Below are positions 15,671 through 24,787 of a stretch of 64,000 nt of DNA, in pieces (position 1 is the stretch's first letter; the number at the start of each line of letters is the position of its first letter). This DNA comes from Paraburkholderia sp. BL21I4N1 (GTDB lineage: Bacteria > Pseudomonadota > Gammaproteobacteria > Burkholderiales > Burkholderiaceae). The stretch covers positions 1 to 64,000 of the forward strand of contig NZ_PVEN01000001.1 in the NCBI RefSeq assembly GCF_002973525.1, written 5' to 3'. Position numbers and translations under genes: made by a program. The notes beneath the pieces were generated by a model that saw only the letters and a list, made by a program, of their open reading frames with translations, was not told where the DNA came from and searched no databases.

Positions 15671-16783
15671 ATGACGTCCCCCAATACAACGACTCAACGT
15701 GCGGCCGATCCGATCCAGTCCTATCTGGACAAAGGTCTGCGCAATTACTGGTATCCCGTCGCACCGAGCTGGCAAGTTGGCGACGCGCCGGTCGGCATTA
15801 CGCGCCTTGGCGATCAGATCGTGCTGTGGCGCGACAAGGAAGGTCAGGTTCGCGCGCTCGAAGACCGCTGCCCGCATCGCGGTGCGCGTCTGTCGCTCGG
15901 CTGGAATCTCGGCGGCAGCGTCGCGTGCTGGTATCACGGCATCGAGATCGACGGCAGCGGCGAGGTCACCAAAGTGCCGGCCGTGTCGAACTGTCCGCTG
16001 GAAGGCCAGAAATGCGTGAAGTCGTACCCGGTCGAAGAACATGCCGGCGCGATCTTTCTGTGGTTCGGCGACGACGCGCATAAGGAGCCGACACCGCTCG
16101 TGCTGCCGGAAGAACTGGTCGGCGAGGACTACGCGAACTTCCTGTGCATGTCGAACTGGAAGTGCAATTACCAGTACGCGATCGACAACGTGATGGACCC
16201 GATGCACGGCGCGTATCTGCACGCGACGTCGCACTCCATGGCTGAAGGCGACAAGCAGGCCGACATGCGTGTGCGCAAAACCGAAACCGGCTTGATGTTC
16301 GAAAAGGTCGGTCAGCGCGACGTGAACTTCGACTGGGTGGAACTCGGCGAAACCGGCTGCCTGTGGATGCGTCTCGCGATTCCATACAAGAAGAAGTTCG
16401 GCCCGGGCGGCAACTTCGGGATTATCGGCTTCGCCGTTCCCGTCGATGAAAACAACTGCCAGGTGTATTTCTGGCGCACGCGCAAAGTGTCCGGCTGGCA
16501 GCGCGACGCGTGGCGCTTCATGTATCGCAATCGTCTGGAAGGTCTGCATTGGGCGGTGCTGGAGCAAGACCGCTACGTGCTGGAAAGCATGGCGCCGAAT
16601 GCCCGAGATCAGGAATTCCTCTATCAGCACGACGTCGGCATGACGCGTGTGCGTCGCATGCTGCGTCAGCGCGCGCAGCAGGATTTTGCCGCGCTGGATG
16701 CGCTTCGCGCGCAAGCGACTGAGGCCGCGTCCGGCTCGACAGTCGCGGCGGCACAAGCCGAAGCAGGCCACAGCCATGCATAA
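15671..16783 (+). CDS. Rieske non-heme iron oxygenase, large (alpha) subunit
   Basis: A 370-residue terminal oxygenase of the VanA/homotrimeric type, with no beta subunit encoded nearby. The Rieske centre is Cys67/His69 and Cys86/His89 (CPHRGARLSLG and CWYHGIEID). The mononuclear iron site lies in AIDNVMDPMHGAYLHATSHS, with the bridging Asp and two His ligands. It would hydroxylate or O-demethylate an aromatic substrate using O2 and electrons from the ferredoxin. The ATG at 15671 has GGAG 7 bases upstream. The Ala/Glu/His-rich C-terminus is not part of the catalytic fold and overlaps the next gene by 8 bases. Confidence 0.92.
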   Translation: MTSPNTTTQRAADPIQSYLDKGLRNYWYPVAPSWQVGDAPVGITRLGDQIVLWRDKEGQVRALEDRCPHRGARLSLGWNLGGSVACWYHGIEIDGSGEVTKVPAVSNCPLEGQKCVKSYPVEEHAGAIFLWFGDDAHKEPTPLVLPEELVGEDYANFLCMSNWKCNYQYAIDNVMDPMHGAYLHATSHSMAEGDKQADMRVRKTETGLMFEKVGQRDVNFDWVELGETGCLWMRLAIPYKKKFGPGGNFGIIGFAVPVDENNCQVYFWRTRKVSGWQRDAWRFMYRNRLEGLHWAVLEQDRYVLESMAPNARDQEFLYQHDVGMTRVRRMLRQRAQQDFAALDALRAQATEAASGSTVAAAQAEAGHSHA

Positions 16784-17543
16784 CGACGCGCTCGCAACGC
16801 TCACCGGCCGGCGCGTCGTCGTGACGGGCGGCGCGCGCGGTCTCGGCGCGGCGTTCGTCCGCGCGCTGGTGCAAGCCGGCGCGAGCGTGGTGTTCGGCGA
16901 CGTGCTGCACGAAGAAGGTAAAGCGCTGGCTGCGTCGCTCGTCGAACAAGGGCATGCGGCGACCTATCTGCCGCTCGATCTCGCCGACCCCGCCAGCATT
17001 ACCGAATTCGCGCGGCAAGCTGCGGCGCAACTCGGCGGTCTCGACGCGCTGATCAACAACGCGGCGATCACCCACTCCGGCGGCAAGTTTGCCGACGAGT
17101 TGTCGGTCGACACGTGGGACGCCGTGATGAACGTCAACGTGCGCGGCACCTGGCTGATGAGCACCGCCGCGCTGCCTTATCTGCGCGACGCGGGCCACGG
17201 CAGCATCGTCAACATCGCATCGGACACGGCAATGTGGGGCGCGCCGAAACTGCTCGCCTACGTCGCCAGCAAGGGCGCGGTGATTTCGATGACACGCTCG
17301 CTCGCGCGCGAATTCGGCGCGCACAACGTGACCGTCAACGCGATCGCGCCGGGCCTGACCGAAGTCGAGGCCACCGCCTACGTGCCCGCCGAGCGTCATC
17401 AGTATTACCTGCAAGGCCGCGCGCTGACGCGCGCACAAGTGCCCGACGACGTGACCGGGCCCGTGCTGTTCCTGTTGTCCGATGCCGCGCGCTTCGTGAC
17501 CGGCCAGTTGCTGCCGGTGAACGGCGGCTTCGTGATGAATTGA
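16776..17543 (+). CDS. SDR dehydrogenase (probable diol or alcohol dehydrogenase)
   Basis: A 255-residue classical short-chain dehydrogenase: cofactor motif VVVTGGARGLGAAF, NNAA at about residue 90, and catalytic Tyr/Lys in LAYVASKGAV. Placed right after the oxygenase alpha subunit, it is a good candidate to oxidise the hydroxylated product. The start ATG overlaps the oxygenase stop by 8 bases (ATGCATAA). The substrate is not predictable from sequence. Confidence 0.9.
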   Translation: MHNDALATLTGRRVVVTGGARGLGAAFVRALVQAGASVVFGDVLHEEGKALAASLVEQGHAATYLPLDLADPASITEFARQAAAQLGGLDALINNAAITHSGGKFADELSVDTWDAVMNVNVRGTWLMSTAALPYLRDAGHGSIVNIASDTAMWGAPKLLAYVASKGAVISMTRSLAREFGAHNVTVNAIAPGLTEVEATAYVPAERHQYYLQGRALTRAQVPDDVTGPVLFLLSDAARFVTGQLLPVNGGFVMN

Positions 17544-17569
17544 TCTTGTCGAATCGAAAGGAGAAAGAG

Positions 17570-18097
17570 ATGGCGGACGCCGAACTCGAACGCAAATCGT
17601 GGGAACAACCCGCGGACGCGAGCTTTGACCAATGGTTGGACAGCCGCGTCGCGCGCCTGGAAACGCGGCGCTACGACTGGGACGCGCTGAAGTTTCAGGC
17701 GGACTACGACCCGAAGTACCGCCGCGCGCAAATGCGTTACGTCGGCACGGGCGGCACGGGCGTCGCGAAAGACATGAACACGGTGCCCGCGGGCGGTTTC
17801 ACGTTTTCGACGATGGTGATTCCGGCCGGCAACATCGGCCCGAGCCATATCCATATGGATGTCGAAGAAATCTTCTTCGTGCTGCGCGGCAAGATGAAAG
17901 TGGTCTGCGAGAAAGACGGCGAAACGTGGGAAGCCGTGCTCGGCGAGCGCGATCTGATCTCGGTGCCGCCGGGCGTGTACCGCACCGAAGTGAACGTCGG
18001 CGAGGAAGACGCGCTGATGTGCGTGATGCTTGGTTCGCCGAAGCCGATCACGCCGACGTATCCGCCGGATTCGCCGTTGGCCAAGCTAAAGCGCTAA
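17570..18097 (+). CDS. Single-domain cupin protein
   Basis: A 175-residue cytoplasmic protein with a helical N-terminal third and a cupin barrel at about 60-165. The first cupin motif is IGPSHIHMDVEEIFFVLRGK, with two His and a Glu positioned as metal ligands; the second is in DLISVPPGVYRTEVN. AAGGAG lies 7 bases before the start. In this operon it could be a ring-opening dioxygenase, an isomerase or a decarboxylase-type cupin. Only the fold is supported. Confidence 0.85.
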   Translation: MADAELERKSWEQPADASFDQWLDSRVARLETRRYDWDALKFQADYDPKYRRAQMRYVGTGGTGVAKDMNTVPAGGFTFSTMVIPAGNIGPSHIHMDVEEIFFVLRGKMKVVCEKDGETWEAVLGERDLISVPPGVYRTEVNVGEEDALMCVMLGSPKPITPTYPPDSPLAKLKR

Positions 18098-18136
18098 GCC
18101 CATTTCACTGCACTAAACACACTCGCGAAGGAAATC

Positions 18137-19051
18137 ATGTCCGCAGTCCCGACCGCTACCGCCGATCAGCACGCCACGCACGCCGGGCTCGAAGCACGCG
18201 CTGCGCGCTTTCCGGCGCAGCAGATCTGGCTGGCCTCGCAACGCGCGGTGAGCTATCGCGAAGCGGAGTGCGCTGACAGCCAGATCAACGGCGGCGCGTT
18301 GCCGCTGGTGTTGTTGCACGGTATCGGGTCGGGCGCGGCTTCGTGGGTACAGCAGTTTGAAGTGCTCGGCGCGACGCGCCGCGTGCTGGCGTGGGACGCG
18401 CCGGGTTATGGCGCCTCCACGCCGGTCGCGGCGGAATCGCCGAACGCCATGGACTACGCCACGGTCCTGAACGAATGGCTCGACGCACTCGGCGTTGAAT
18501 GTTGCGTGATGGTGGGCCATTCGCTGGGCGCGATCGTCGCCGGTGCGTTTGCGGTTGCATATCCGCGGCGCGTGGCCGGCTTGCTGCTGTTGTCGCCGGC
18601 TGGTGGATACGGCGCGGCCTCGGCCGACGTACGCGATACGAAGCGCGATCAGCGCCTCACGATGCTGAACGAACTCGGCCCGCAAGGTCTCGCCGAGAAG
18701 CGCAGCGCCAATATGTTGTCCGCGCAAGCAAACGACGAAGCCCGCGCGTGGGTGCGCTGGAACATGTCGCGTGTGATTCCGCACGGCTATGAGCAGGCCA
18801 CGCATCTGCTCGCCAACGCCGATCTCGCCGCCGACCTCACGCGCTACACCGGCCGCGTCAGCGTCGCCGTCGGCGCGGACGACATCATTACGCCCCCCGC
18901 AGCCTGCGAGCGACTCGCGCTGGCGGCGCGCACCTCCTTGCAGGTCGTGCCGCACGCGGGGCACGCCGGCTATATCGAAGCTCCCGCCGCGTATACCGCG
19001 ATCATCGACACGTTCTGCCGCGCGAGCGACGGACAACGGAGCCCTGAATGA
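18137..19051 (+). CDS. Alpha/beta hydrolase (meta-cleavage-product-hydrolase-like)
   Basis: A 304-residue hydrolase with oxyanion motif LLHGIGSGAASW, nucleophile Ser129 in VGHSLGAIV, an acid near 249 (GADDIITPP) and His276 in PHAGHAGY. The architecture matches C-C bond hydrolases of meta-cleavage pathways as well as esterases. The extradiol dioxygenase encoded in the same operon favours a ring-fission-product hydrolase. Its stop overlaps the next gene's start by 4 bases (ATGA). Confidence 0.88.
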   Translation: MSAVPTATADQHATHAGLEARAARFPAQQIWLASQRAVSYREAECADSQINGGALPLVLLHGIGSGAASWVQQFEVLGATRRVLAWDAPGYGASTPVAAESPNAMDYATVLNEWLDALGVECCVMVGHSLGAIVAGAFAVAYPRRVAGLLLLSPAGGYGAASADVRDTKRDQRLTMLNELGPQGLAEKRSANMLSAQANDEARAWVRWNMSRVIPHGYEQATHLLANADLAADLTRYTGRVSVAVGADDIITPPAACERLALAARTSLQVVPHAGHAGYIEAPAAYTAIIDTFCRASDGQRSPE

Positions 19052-19932
19052 CGCCCGACCTCATCAACGCCGAGCGCGACGCGGACGACGACCGCAACGA
19101 CACGGGTAGCGACGCCAGTTACCGCGTGCCGGGTCTCGAACGCGGTCTGAGGATCCTCACCGAATTCTCGCCTCGCGAGCCGGTTCTCGGCGCACCGGAA
19201 TTATCCAGGCGCCTGAAGATTCCCCGCACGACGGTGTTCCGTCTGCTGCAAACACTCGAATCGCTGGGCTTTCTCGAACGTGCCGACAAGGACCGCAACT
19301 ATCGCCTCGGCGTCGCGGTGCTGCGGCTCGGTTTCGAATATCTGAGCTCGCTCGAATTGACCGACCTCGGCCTGCCCATCATCGAGGCATTGCGCGACGA
19401 CACCGGCTTGACGAGCCATATCGTGATTCGCGACGGACGCGATGTCGTGTTCGTCGCCAAGGCACAAAGCCACGCGCCGATTTTCAGCTCGGTGAAGGTC
19501 AACGTCGGCACGCGTCTGCCCGCGTATGCGACGACGCACGGTCAGGTGCTGATGGGCGACATGACGCTCGACGACCTGAAGAAGCTGTATCCCGAACCGG
19601 AACTCGAACGCTTCACGAAACAGACGCCGGCCACGCTCGAGGATCTGTACGAACGGATTCGCGACGACGCGAGGCGCGGATTCGCGATCAGCGAGTCGTC
19701 TTTTGAGCGCGGCATTTCCGTAGTTAGCGCGCCGGTGCGTAATGACACGGGCCGCATCGTCGCCGTGATTACGACGACGATTCCGCGCCACGAGATCGAC
19801 GCCTCGCTGCTGGACAGCGGACTGATCGACAAGGTGCGCCGCGCGGCCGAAGAACTCTCGCAGCGGCTCAATTACCGGCCGAAAAACGGGCCGAATGCGG
19901 GCAGCAAATACATGAAGGCACTGGGGCTCTGA
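19048..19932 (+). CDS. IclR-family regulator inside the catabolic operon
   Basis: A 294-residue regulator with the winged helix at about 25-85 (LGAPELSRRLKIPRTTVFRL) and the effector domain at about 100-275 (NVGTRLPAYATTHGQVLMGD). It belongs to the same aromatic-acid-sensing branch as, and is closely related to, the 12400-13374 protein, but lacks that protein's long N-terminal extension. It is expressed within the operon, coupled to the hydrolase by ATGA, giving a feedback design. It is the prime candidate to bind the 14951-14970 repeat. Confidence 0.93.
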   Translation: MTPDLINAERDADDDRNDTGSDASYRVPGLERGLRILTEFSPREPVLGAPELSRRLKIPRTTVFRLLQTLESLGFLERADKDRNYRLGVAVLRLGFEYLSSLELTDLGLPIIEALRDDTGLTSHIVIRDGRDVVFVAKAQSHAPIFSSVKVNVGTRLPAYATTHGQVLMGDMTLDDLKKLYPEPELERFTKQTPATLEDLYERIRDDARRGFAISESSFERGISVVSAPVRNDTGRIVAVITTTIPRHEIDASLLDSGLIDKVRRAAEELSQRLNYRPKNGPNAGSKYMKALGL

Positions 19933-20741
19933 TGATTCAAATCGACTTGACCGGGCAGGTGGCGGTGGTGACGGGCGGTTCGTCCGGTATCGGCCTCGCG
20001 ACCGCCGAACTGTTTCTGCGAGCCGGCGCCTCGGTCGCGATCTGCGGCCGCGACACCGGGCGTCTCGCGCAAGCGGAAGCCGCGCTGAACGCGCAGTTTC
20101 CCGACGCCCAACTTCTCGCGCGCCGTTGCGACGTGCTCGATGCCGACGACGTCGGCGCATTCGCTCAAGCCGTGCAAGCGCGTTTCGGCCGCACCGACAT
20201 GCTGGTGAATAACGCGGGCCAGGGTCGCGTGTCGACGTTTGCCGACACCACCGACGACGCCTGGCGCGAAGAACTCGACCTGAAGTATTTCAGCGTGATC
20301 CGCCCGACCCGCGCGTTCCTGCCGATGCTGCGCGATGCCGCCGCCAAAGACGACACCGCCTCGATCGTCTGCGTGAACTCGCTGCTGGCCCAGCAGCCGG
20401 AGCCGCATATGGTGGCGACGTCGTCGGCGCGCGCCGGTGTGCTGAGCCTCATCAAGTCGCTCGCGGTCGAACTCGCGCCGCAGCGTATCCGCGTCAATTC
20501 GATTCTGATCGGCATTGTCGAATCGGGTCAGTGGCGCCGCCGTTACGCGACGCAAGCCGAGCCGGGCCAGAGCTGGGAAGACTGGACCGCCGAACTGGCG
20601 CGCAAGAAAAACATTCCGCTAGGCCGCTTCGGTCGCCCCGAAGAAGCCGCTCAAGCGCTCTTTTATCTGGCTACGACGCTGTCGTCCTATACGACGGGCA
20701 GTCATATCGATGTTTCTGGAGGCGTTGCACGACATGTCTAA
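19932..20741 (+). CDS. Divergent SDR-family protein with altered active site
   Basis: A 269-residue SDR-fold protein. The dinucleotide motif (VVTGGSSGIGLATA) and VNNAGQG are intact. Where classical SDRs have Tyr-x3-Lys, this one reads HMVATSSARAGVLS, so the Tyr and Lys appear replaced by Thr and Arg. The same ATSxARAG pattern occurs in a recognised SDR subgroup, so it may be an active variant with a different mechanism. Its start shares one base with the iclR stop. Confidence 0.85.
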   Translation: MIQIDLTGQVAVVTGGSSGIGLATAELFLRAGASVAICGRDTGRLAQAEAALNAQFPDAQLLARRCDVLDADDVGAFAQAVQARFGRTDMLVNNAGQGRVSTFADTTDDAWREELDLKYFSVIRPTRAFLPMLRDAAAKDDTASIVCVNSLLAQQPEPHMVATSSARAGVLSLIKSLAVELAPQRIRVNSILIGIVESGQWRRRYATQAEPGQSWEDWTAELARKKNIPLGRFGRPEEAAQALFYLATTLSSYTTGSHIDVSGGVARHV

Positions 20742-22392
20742 TAAAACCACCGTTGGCGAACTGATCGCCGCCTTTCTCGAGCAATGCGGCGTTCAAACCG
20801 CATTCGGCGTGATCTCGATCCACAACATGCCGATCCTCGACGCGATCCATCACCGCGGCAAGATTCGCTACGTCGGCGCGCGCGGCGAAGCCGGCGCGGT
20901 GAATATGGCCGACGGTCTGGCACGTGTGTCGGGTGGGCTCGGCGTCGCATTCACCAGCACCGGCACGGCAGCGGGCAATGCAGCGGGCGCGATGGTCGAA
21001 GCGCTGACCGCGGGCACGGCCTTGCTGCACGTCACCGGTCAGATCGAAACCGAGTATCTCGATCAGGACCTCGCGTATATCCACGAAGCACCGGATCAAC
21101 TGGCGATGCTGTCGTCGATTTCGAAAGCCGCGTTTCGCGTGCGCTCGGTCGACACCGCGCTGCCGACCATTCGCGAAGCCGTGCGCGTGGCGCAAACCGC
21201 GCCGAGCGGCCCGGTGAGCGTGGAGATTCCGATCGACATTCAGGCGGCGGAAGTCGAATGGCCGGCCGACCTGGCTGCACCGCACATCACGACGCTCACG
21301 CATTGCCAACAGCGCGTCGCGCAACTCGCCGAGCAGTTGGTCAACGCGAAGCGCCCGTTGCTGTGGCTCGGCGGCGGCACGCGGCACGCGGTCAAGGCGG
21401 TCGAACGTCTGGTGGCCCTCGGCTTCGGCGTAGTGACCAGCGTGCAAGGCCGTGGCGTGCTGCCGGAAGATCATCCGGCGACGCTCGGCGCGTTCAACGT
21501 GCATGCTGCCGTCGAAAGTTTCTACAAGACTTGCGACGCGCTGCTGGTCGTCGGTTCGCGTCTGCGTGGCAATGAAACGCTGAAGTACAAGCTTGCGCTG
21601 CCGCAACCGCTGTATCGCATCGACGCCGACGCGCTCGCCGACAATCGCGGCTATCGCAACGAGATGTTCATTCACGGCGACGCCTCCGCCGTGCTCGAAG
21701 AACTGGCGACGCTGCTTGAGGGGCGCCTCAAGATCGATCCGACCTTCGCCGCCGATCTGGCCGCCGCGCGCGTTAGCGCCGTCGCCGACGTGGGCAAGGG
21801 CCTCGGCCCGTACAAGCAACTGGTCGACGCGCTGCAAGGCGCGGTGGGCCGCGACTACAACTGGGTACGCGACGTCACGATCTCGAACAGCACCTGGGGC
21901 AACCGCATGCTGCAGATCTTCTCGCCGCGCGCGGGCGTGCATGCGCTGGGTGGCGGCATCGGCCAGGGCATGCAGATGGGCATCGGGGCGGCGCTCGCGG
22001 GCAGCGCCGCGAAGACCGTGTGCCTGGTTGGCGACGGCGGTTTGATGGTCAACGTCGGCGAACTCGCGACGGCCGTGCAGGAAAACGCCAACGTGATGAT
22101 CGTGCTGATGAACGACCAGTGCTATGGCGTGATCCGCAACATTCAGGACGCGCAATACGGCGGCCGCCGTTGCTACGTCGATCTGCATCAGCCGGATTTC
22201 GCGCAGTTCTGCGAGAGTCTGAAGCTCACGCACTACCGCGTCAAATCGCTCGACCAGGTCGACGCGATCATTCGCGAAGGCATGGCGAAGGCCGGTCCGG
22301 TGCTGGTCGAAGTGGACATGCTGTCGGTCGGCTCGTTCGCCACCGCGTTCGCGGGCCCGCCGGTCAAGAAAGAGGAGCCGGAACATGCATGA
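20734..22392 (+). CDS. Thiamine-diphosphate-dependent enzyme (decarboxylase/carboligase family)
   Basis: A 552-residue acetolactate-synthase-fold protein. The N-terminal Pyr domain carries the catalytic Glu in [17 protein letters not shown], the central domain covers about 190-330, and the C-terminal PP domain shows the Mg/ThDP motif [13 protein letters not shown] followed by LMNDQCYG. Such enzymes decarboxylate 2-oxo acids or cleave/join C-C bonds. Here it could decarboxylate an aryl or aliphatic 2-oxo acid, giving an aldehyde for the downstream ALDH. I chose the ATG at 20734, with GGAGG 11-12 bases upstream and an 8-base overlap with the SDR stop (ATGTCTAA). Confidence 0.9.
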   Translation: MSNKTTVGELIAAFLEQCGVQTAFGVISIHNMPILDAIHHRGKIRYVGARGEAGAVNMADGLARVSGGLGVAFTSTGTAAGNAAGAMVEALTAGTALLHVTGQIETEYLDQDLAYIHEAPDQLAMLSSISKAAFRVRSVDTALPTIREAVRVAQTAPSGPVSVEIPIDIQAAEVEWPADLAAPHITTLTHCQQRVAQLAEQLVNAKRPLLWLGGGTRHAVKAVERLVALGFGVVTSVQGRGVLPEDHPATLGAFNVHAAVESFYKTCDALLVVGSRLRGNETLKYKLALPQPLYRIDADALADNRGYRNEMFIHGDASAVLEELATLLEGRLKIDPTFAADLAAARVSAVADVGKGLGPYKQLVDALQGAVGRDYNWVRDVTISNSTWGNRMLQIFSPRAGVHALGGGIGQGMQMGIGAALAGSAAKTVCLVGDGGLMVNVGELATAVQENANVMIVLMNDQCYGVIRNIQDAQYGGRRCYVDLHQPDFAQFCESLKLTHYRVKSLDQVDAIIREGMAKAGPVLVEVDMLSVGSFATAFAGPPVKKEEPEHA

Positions 22393-23215
22393 CGCCGGCT
22401 ACGCGGGGCATCACGCACCCGTCGACGTCGCAATGATCGGCTTCGGCGCGATCGGCCAGGCGGTGTATCGCTCGGTCGCCGCCGACCCGACCGTGCGCGT
22501 GTCGCACGTGATCGTGCCGGAACGTCATATGGCCTCGGTGCGTGAAGTGGTGGGGTCGTCGGTGGACGTGGTGGCTTCCGTGGCCGCCTTGAGCAGCCAG
22601 CCGCATTTCGCGCTGGAATGTGCGGGACATAGCGCGCTGGTCGACCACGTGGTGCCGTTGCTGAAGGCTGGCACCGATTGCGCGGTGGCGTCGATCGGTG
22701 CGCTGTCCGACATGCTGTTGCTCGACGCGTTGTCCGCCGCCGCCGACGAAGGCGACGCGACGTTGACGCTGCTCTCCGGCGCGATTGGCGGCGTGGATGC
22801 GCTGGCCGCCGCGAAACTGGGCGGTCTCGACGAAGTGCTGTACACGGGTCGCAAGCCGCCTACCGGCTGGCTCGGCACACCGGCGGAACAGGTCTGCGAT
22901 CTGAACACGCTGAAAGAAGAAACCGTGATCTTCGAAGGCAGCGCGCGCGAAGCGGCGCGGCTGTATCCGAAGAACGCCAACGTGGCCGCGACAATCGCGC
23001 TGGCCGGCCTCGGTCTGGACCACACCACGGTGCGCCTGATCGCGGACCCGAACGTGACGCGCAACGTGCACCGCATCCTCGCGCGTGGCGCGTTCGGCGA
23101 GATGTCGCTGGAAATGTGCGGCAAGCCACTGCCGGATAACCCGAAGACATCCGCGTTGACGGCCTATAGCGCGATTCGCGCGCTGCGCAATCGCGCGGCA
23201 CGTTGCGTGATTTAA
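22385..23215 (+). CDS. L-aspartate-dehydrogenase-like oxidoreductase
   Basis: A 276-residue protein of the NadX/aspartate dehydrogenase family: Rossmann motif [24 protein letters not shown] and IGALSD in the first domain, and [20 protein letters not shown] leading into the catalytic domain ([25 protein letters not shown]). These match AspDH closely. AspDH interconverts aspartate and iminoaspartate/oxaloacetate with NAD(P). In an aromatic operon the real substrate may be another amino acid. The start overlaps the ThDP gene by 8 bases (ATGCATGA). Confidence 0.85.
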   Translation: MHDAGYAGHHAPVDVAMIGFGAIGQAVYRSVAADPTVRVSHVIVPERHMASVREVVGSSVDVVASVAALSSQPHFALECAGHSALVDHVVPLLKAGTDCAVASIGALSDMLLLDALSAAADEGDATLTLLSGAIGGVDALAAAKLGGLDEVLYTGRKPPTGWLGTPAEQVCDLNTLKEETVIFEGSAREAARLYPKNANVAATIALAGLGLDHTTVRLIADPNVTRNVHRILARGAFGEMSLEMCGKPLPDNPKTSALTAYSAIRALRNRAARCVI

Positions 23216-23256
23216 GCCTTCAGTCTTAAGCCATTAGCAGAAGCAAGCAAACCGGA

Positions 23257-24756
23257 ATGACCGACATGACTCACTTCGATACCAGCCTCGTGCCCAACGG
23301 CGATATTTTCATCGGCGGCGAATGGCGGCAGGGGCGCGGCAACCCGTATAAAAGCCTGTATCCGGCGGATCAGTCGGTCAACATGGAAATTTCGACGGCC
23401 AATGCCGACGACGCCCGCGACGCCATCGAAGCCGCCGACCTGGCGTGGCGCAAAGCGGATTGGTCGGGATTGAAGCCGCATCAACGCGCGCTGATTCTGT
23501 ATCGCATCGCCGATTTGATCATGGCGCGTCACGAAGCGCTCGCGCAATTGCAGCGTCGCGATAACGGCAAGCCGATCGGCGAAACGCGCGTGCTGGTGGC
23601 CAGCGCCGCCAATACGTTCCGCTATTTTGCGGCCTGCCTCGAAACGCTCGACGAAGAAGTCACGCCCTCGCGCGGCGATTATCTGACCATGAGCATTTAC
23701 GAACCGATCGGCGTGATCGCGGCGATCGTGCCGTGGAATTCGCCGATCGCATCCGACGCGCAGAAGCTGGCGCCGGCCTTGGCGGGCGGCAATGCCGTCG
23801 TGTTGAAGCCCGCTGAAGTGACGCCGCTGGTGTCGCTGGCATTGGCGCGCATTTGCGAAGAAGCCGGCGTGCCGAAGGGGGTGGTCAGTGTGATACCGGG
23901 CAAGGGCTCGGTGATCGGCGACGTGCTGGTGCGTCATCCGCTGGTGAAGAAAGTGTCGTTCACGGGCGGCACCGAAGTAGGTCGCGGCATCGCGCGTATT
24001 GCGGCTGACAAGCTGATGCCGGTTTCTTTGGAACTCGGCGGCAAATCGCCGACCATCGTGTTCGACGACGCCGATCTCGATCACGCCGTCAACGGCGTGC
24101 TGTACGGCATTTTCAGTTCGTCGGGCGAAGCATGCATTGCCGGTTCGCGGCTGTTCGTGCAGCGCTCGATTTACGACGCGTTCATGAAGCGTCTCGCCGA
24201 AGGCGCGCGCAAGCTGCGCGTGGGCGATCCGTCGCGCGCTGACACGCAAATGGGGCCGCTGATTACGGCTGCGCATCGCGAAACCGTCGAGCGTTACGTC
24301 GCGCTGGGTCTCGAAGAAGGCGGCCGTCTGCTGTGCGGCGGCGAGCGTCCGGTCGGCGACGGTCGCGAACAAGGCACCTACTTTCAGCCGACGATACTCG
24401 AAGGCCTCACGAACAATGCCCGCATCTGCCAGGAAGAAATTTTCGGCCCGGTGCTGGTGGCAATGCCGTTCGACGACGAGGCCTCGCTGCTAAAGGACGC
24501 GAACGACAGCGTCTTCGGCCTCGCCGCCGGCATCTGGACGCGCGACTACAAGCGCGCTTACCGGATTGCCCGTGCGCTCGAAGCCGGCACCATCTGGATC
24601 AACACCTACAAGCTGTTCTCGATCTCGACACCGTTCAGCGGCTGGAAGGAGAGTGGCATGGGGCGCGAGAAAGGCCGGCTCGGCATCCGCGAATACATGC
24701 AACAGAAGAGCCTCTACTGGGGCTTGAACGACGCGCCGCTGGCGTGGGCGAACTAA
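23257..24756 (+). CDS. NAD(P)-dependent aldehyde dehydrogenase
   Basis: A 499-residue class ALDH with general base Glu259 (LELGGKSP) and nucleophile Cys293 (SSGEACIAGSR), plus FTGGTEVGRGIA for cofactor binding and EEIFGPVL near residue 395. Length is standard. It would oxidise an aldehyde to an acid, plausibly the product of the ThDP enzyme two genes upstream. A second in-frame ATG at 23266 is an alternative start. There are 41 bases between it and the previous gene. Confidence 0.93.
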   Translation: MTDMTHFDTSLVPNGDIFIGGEWRQGRGNPYKSLYPADQSVNMEISTANADDARDAIEAADLAWRKADWSGLKPHQRALILYRIADLIMARHEALAQLQRRDNGKPIGETRVLVASAANTFRYFAACLETLDEEVTPSRGDYLTMSIYEPIGVIAAIVPWNSPIASDAQKLAPALAGGNAVVLKPAEVTPLVSLALARICEEAGVPKGVVSVIPGKGSVIGDVLVRHPLVKKVSFTGGTEVGRGIARIAADKLMPVSLELGGKSPTIVFDDADLDHAVNGVLYGIFSSSGEACIAGSRLFVQRSIYDAFMKRLAEGARKLRVGDPSRADTQMGPLITAAHRETVERYVALGLEEGGRLLCGGERPVGDGREQGTYFQPTILEGLTNNARICQEEIFGPVLVAMPFDDEASLLKDANDSVFGLAAGIWTRDYKRAYRIARALEAGTIWINTYKLFSISTPFSGWKESGMGREKGRLGIREYMQQKSLYWGLNDAPLAWAN

Positions 24757-24787
24757 ATAGACACGCAAGATACGCAAGAGGCACGTT

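Noticed and set aside
15422-16804. 460-codon minus-strand open frame opposite the oxygenase alpha gene
   Set aside because: The plus strand encodes an unmistakable Rieske oxygenase; the antisense product has no family motif or ribosome-binding site.
20671-22386. 571-codon minus-strand open frame opposite the ThDP gene
   Set aside because: It mirrors the whole plus-strand enzyme; its His/Arg/Gln-rich product lacks any domain, as expected for an antisense shadow in GC-rich DNA.
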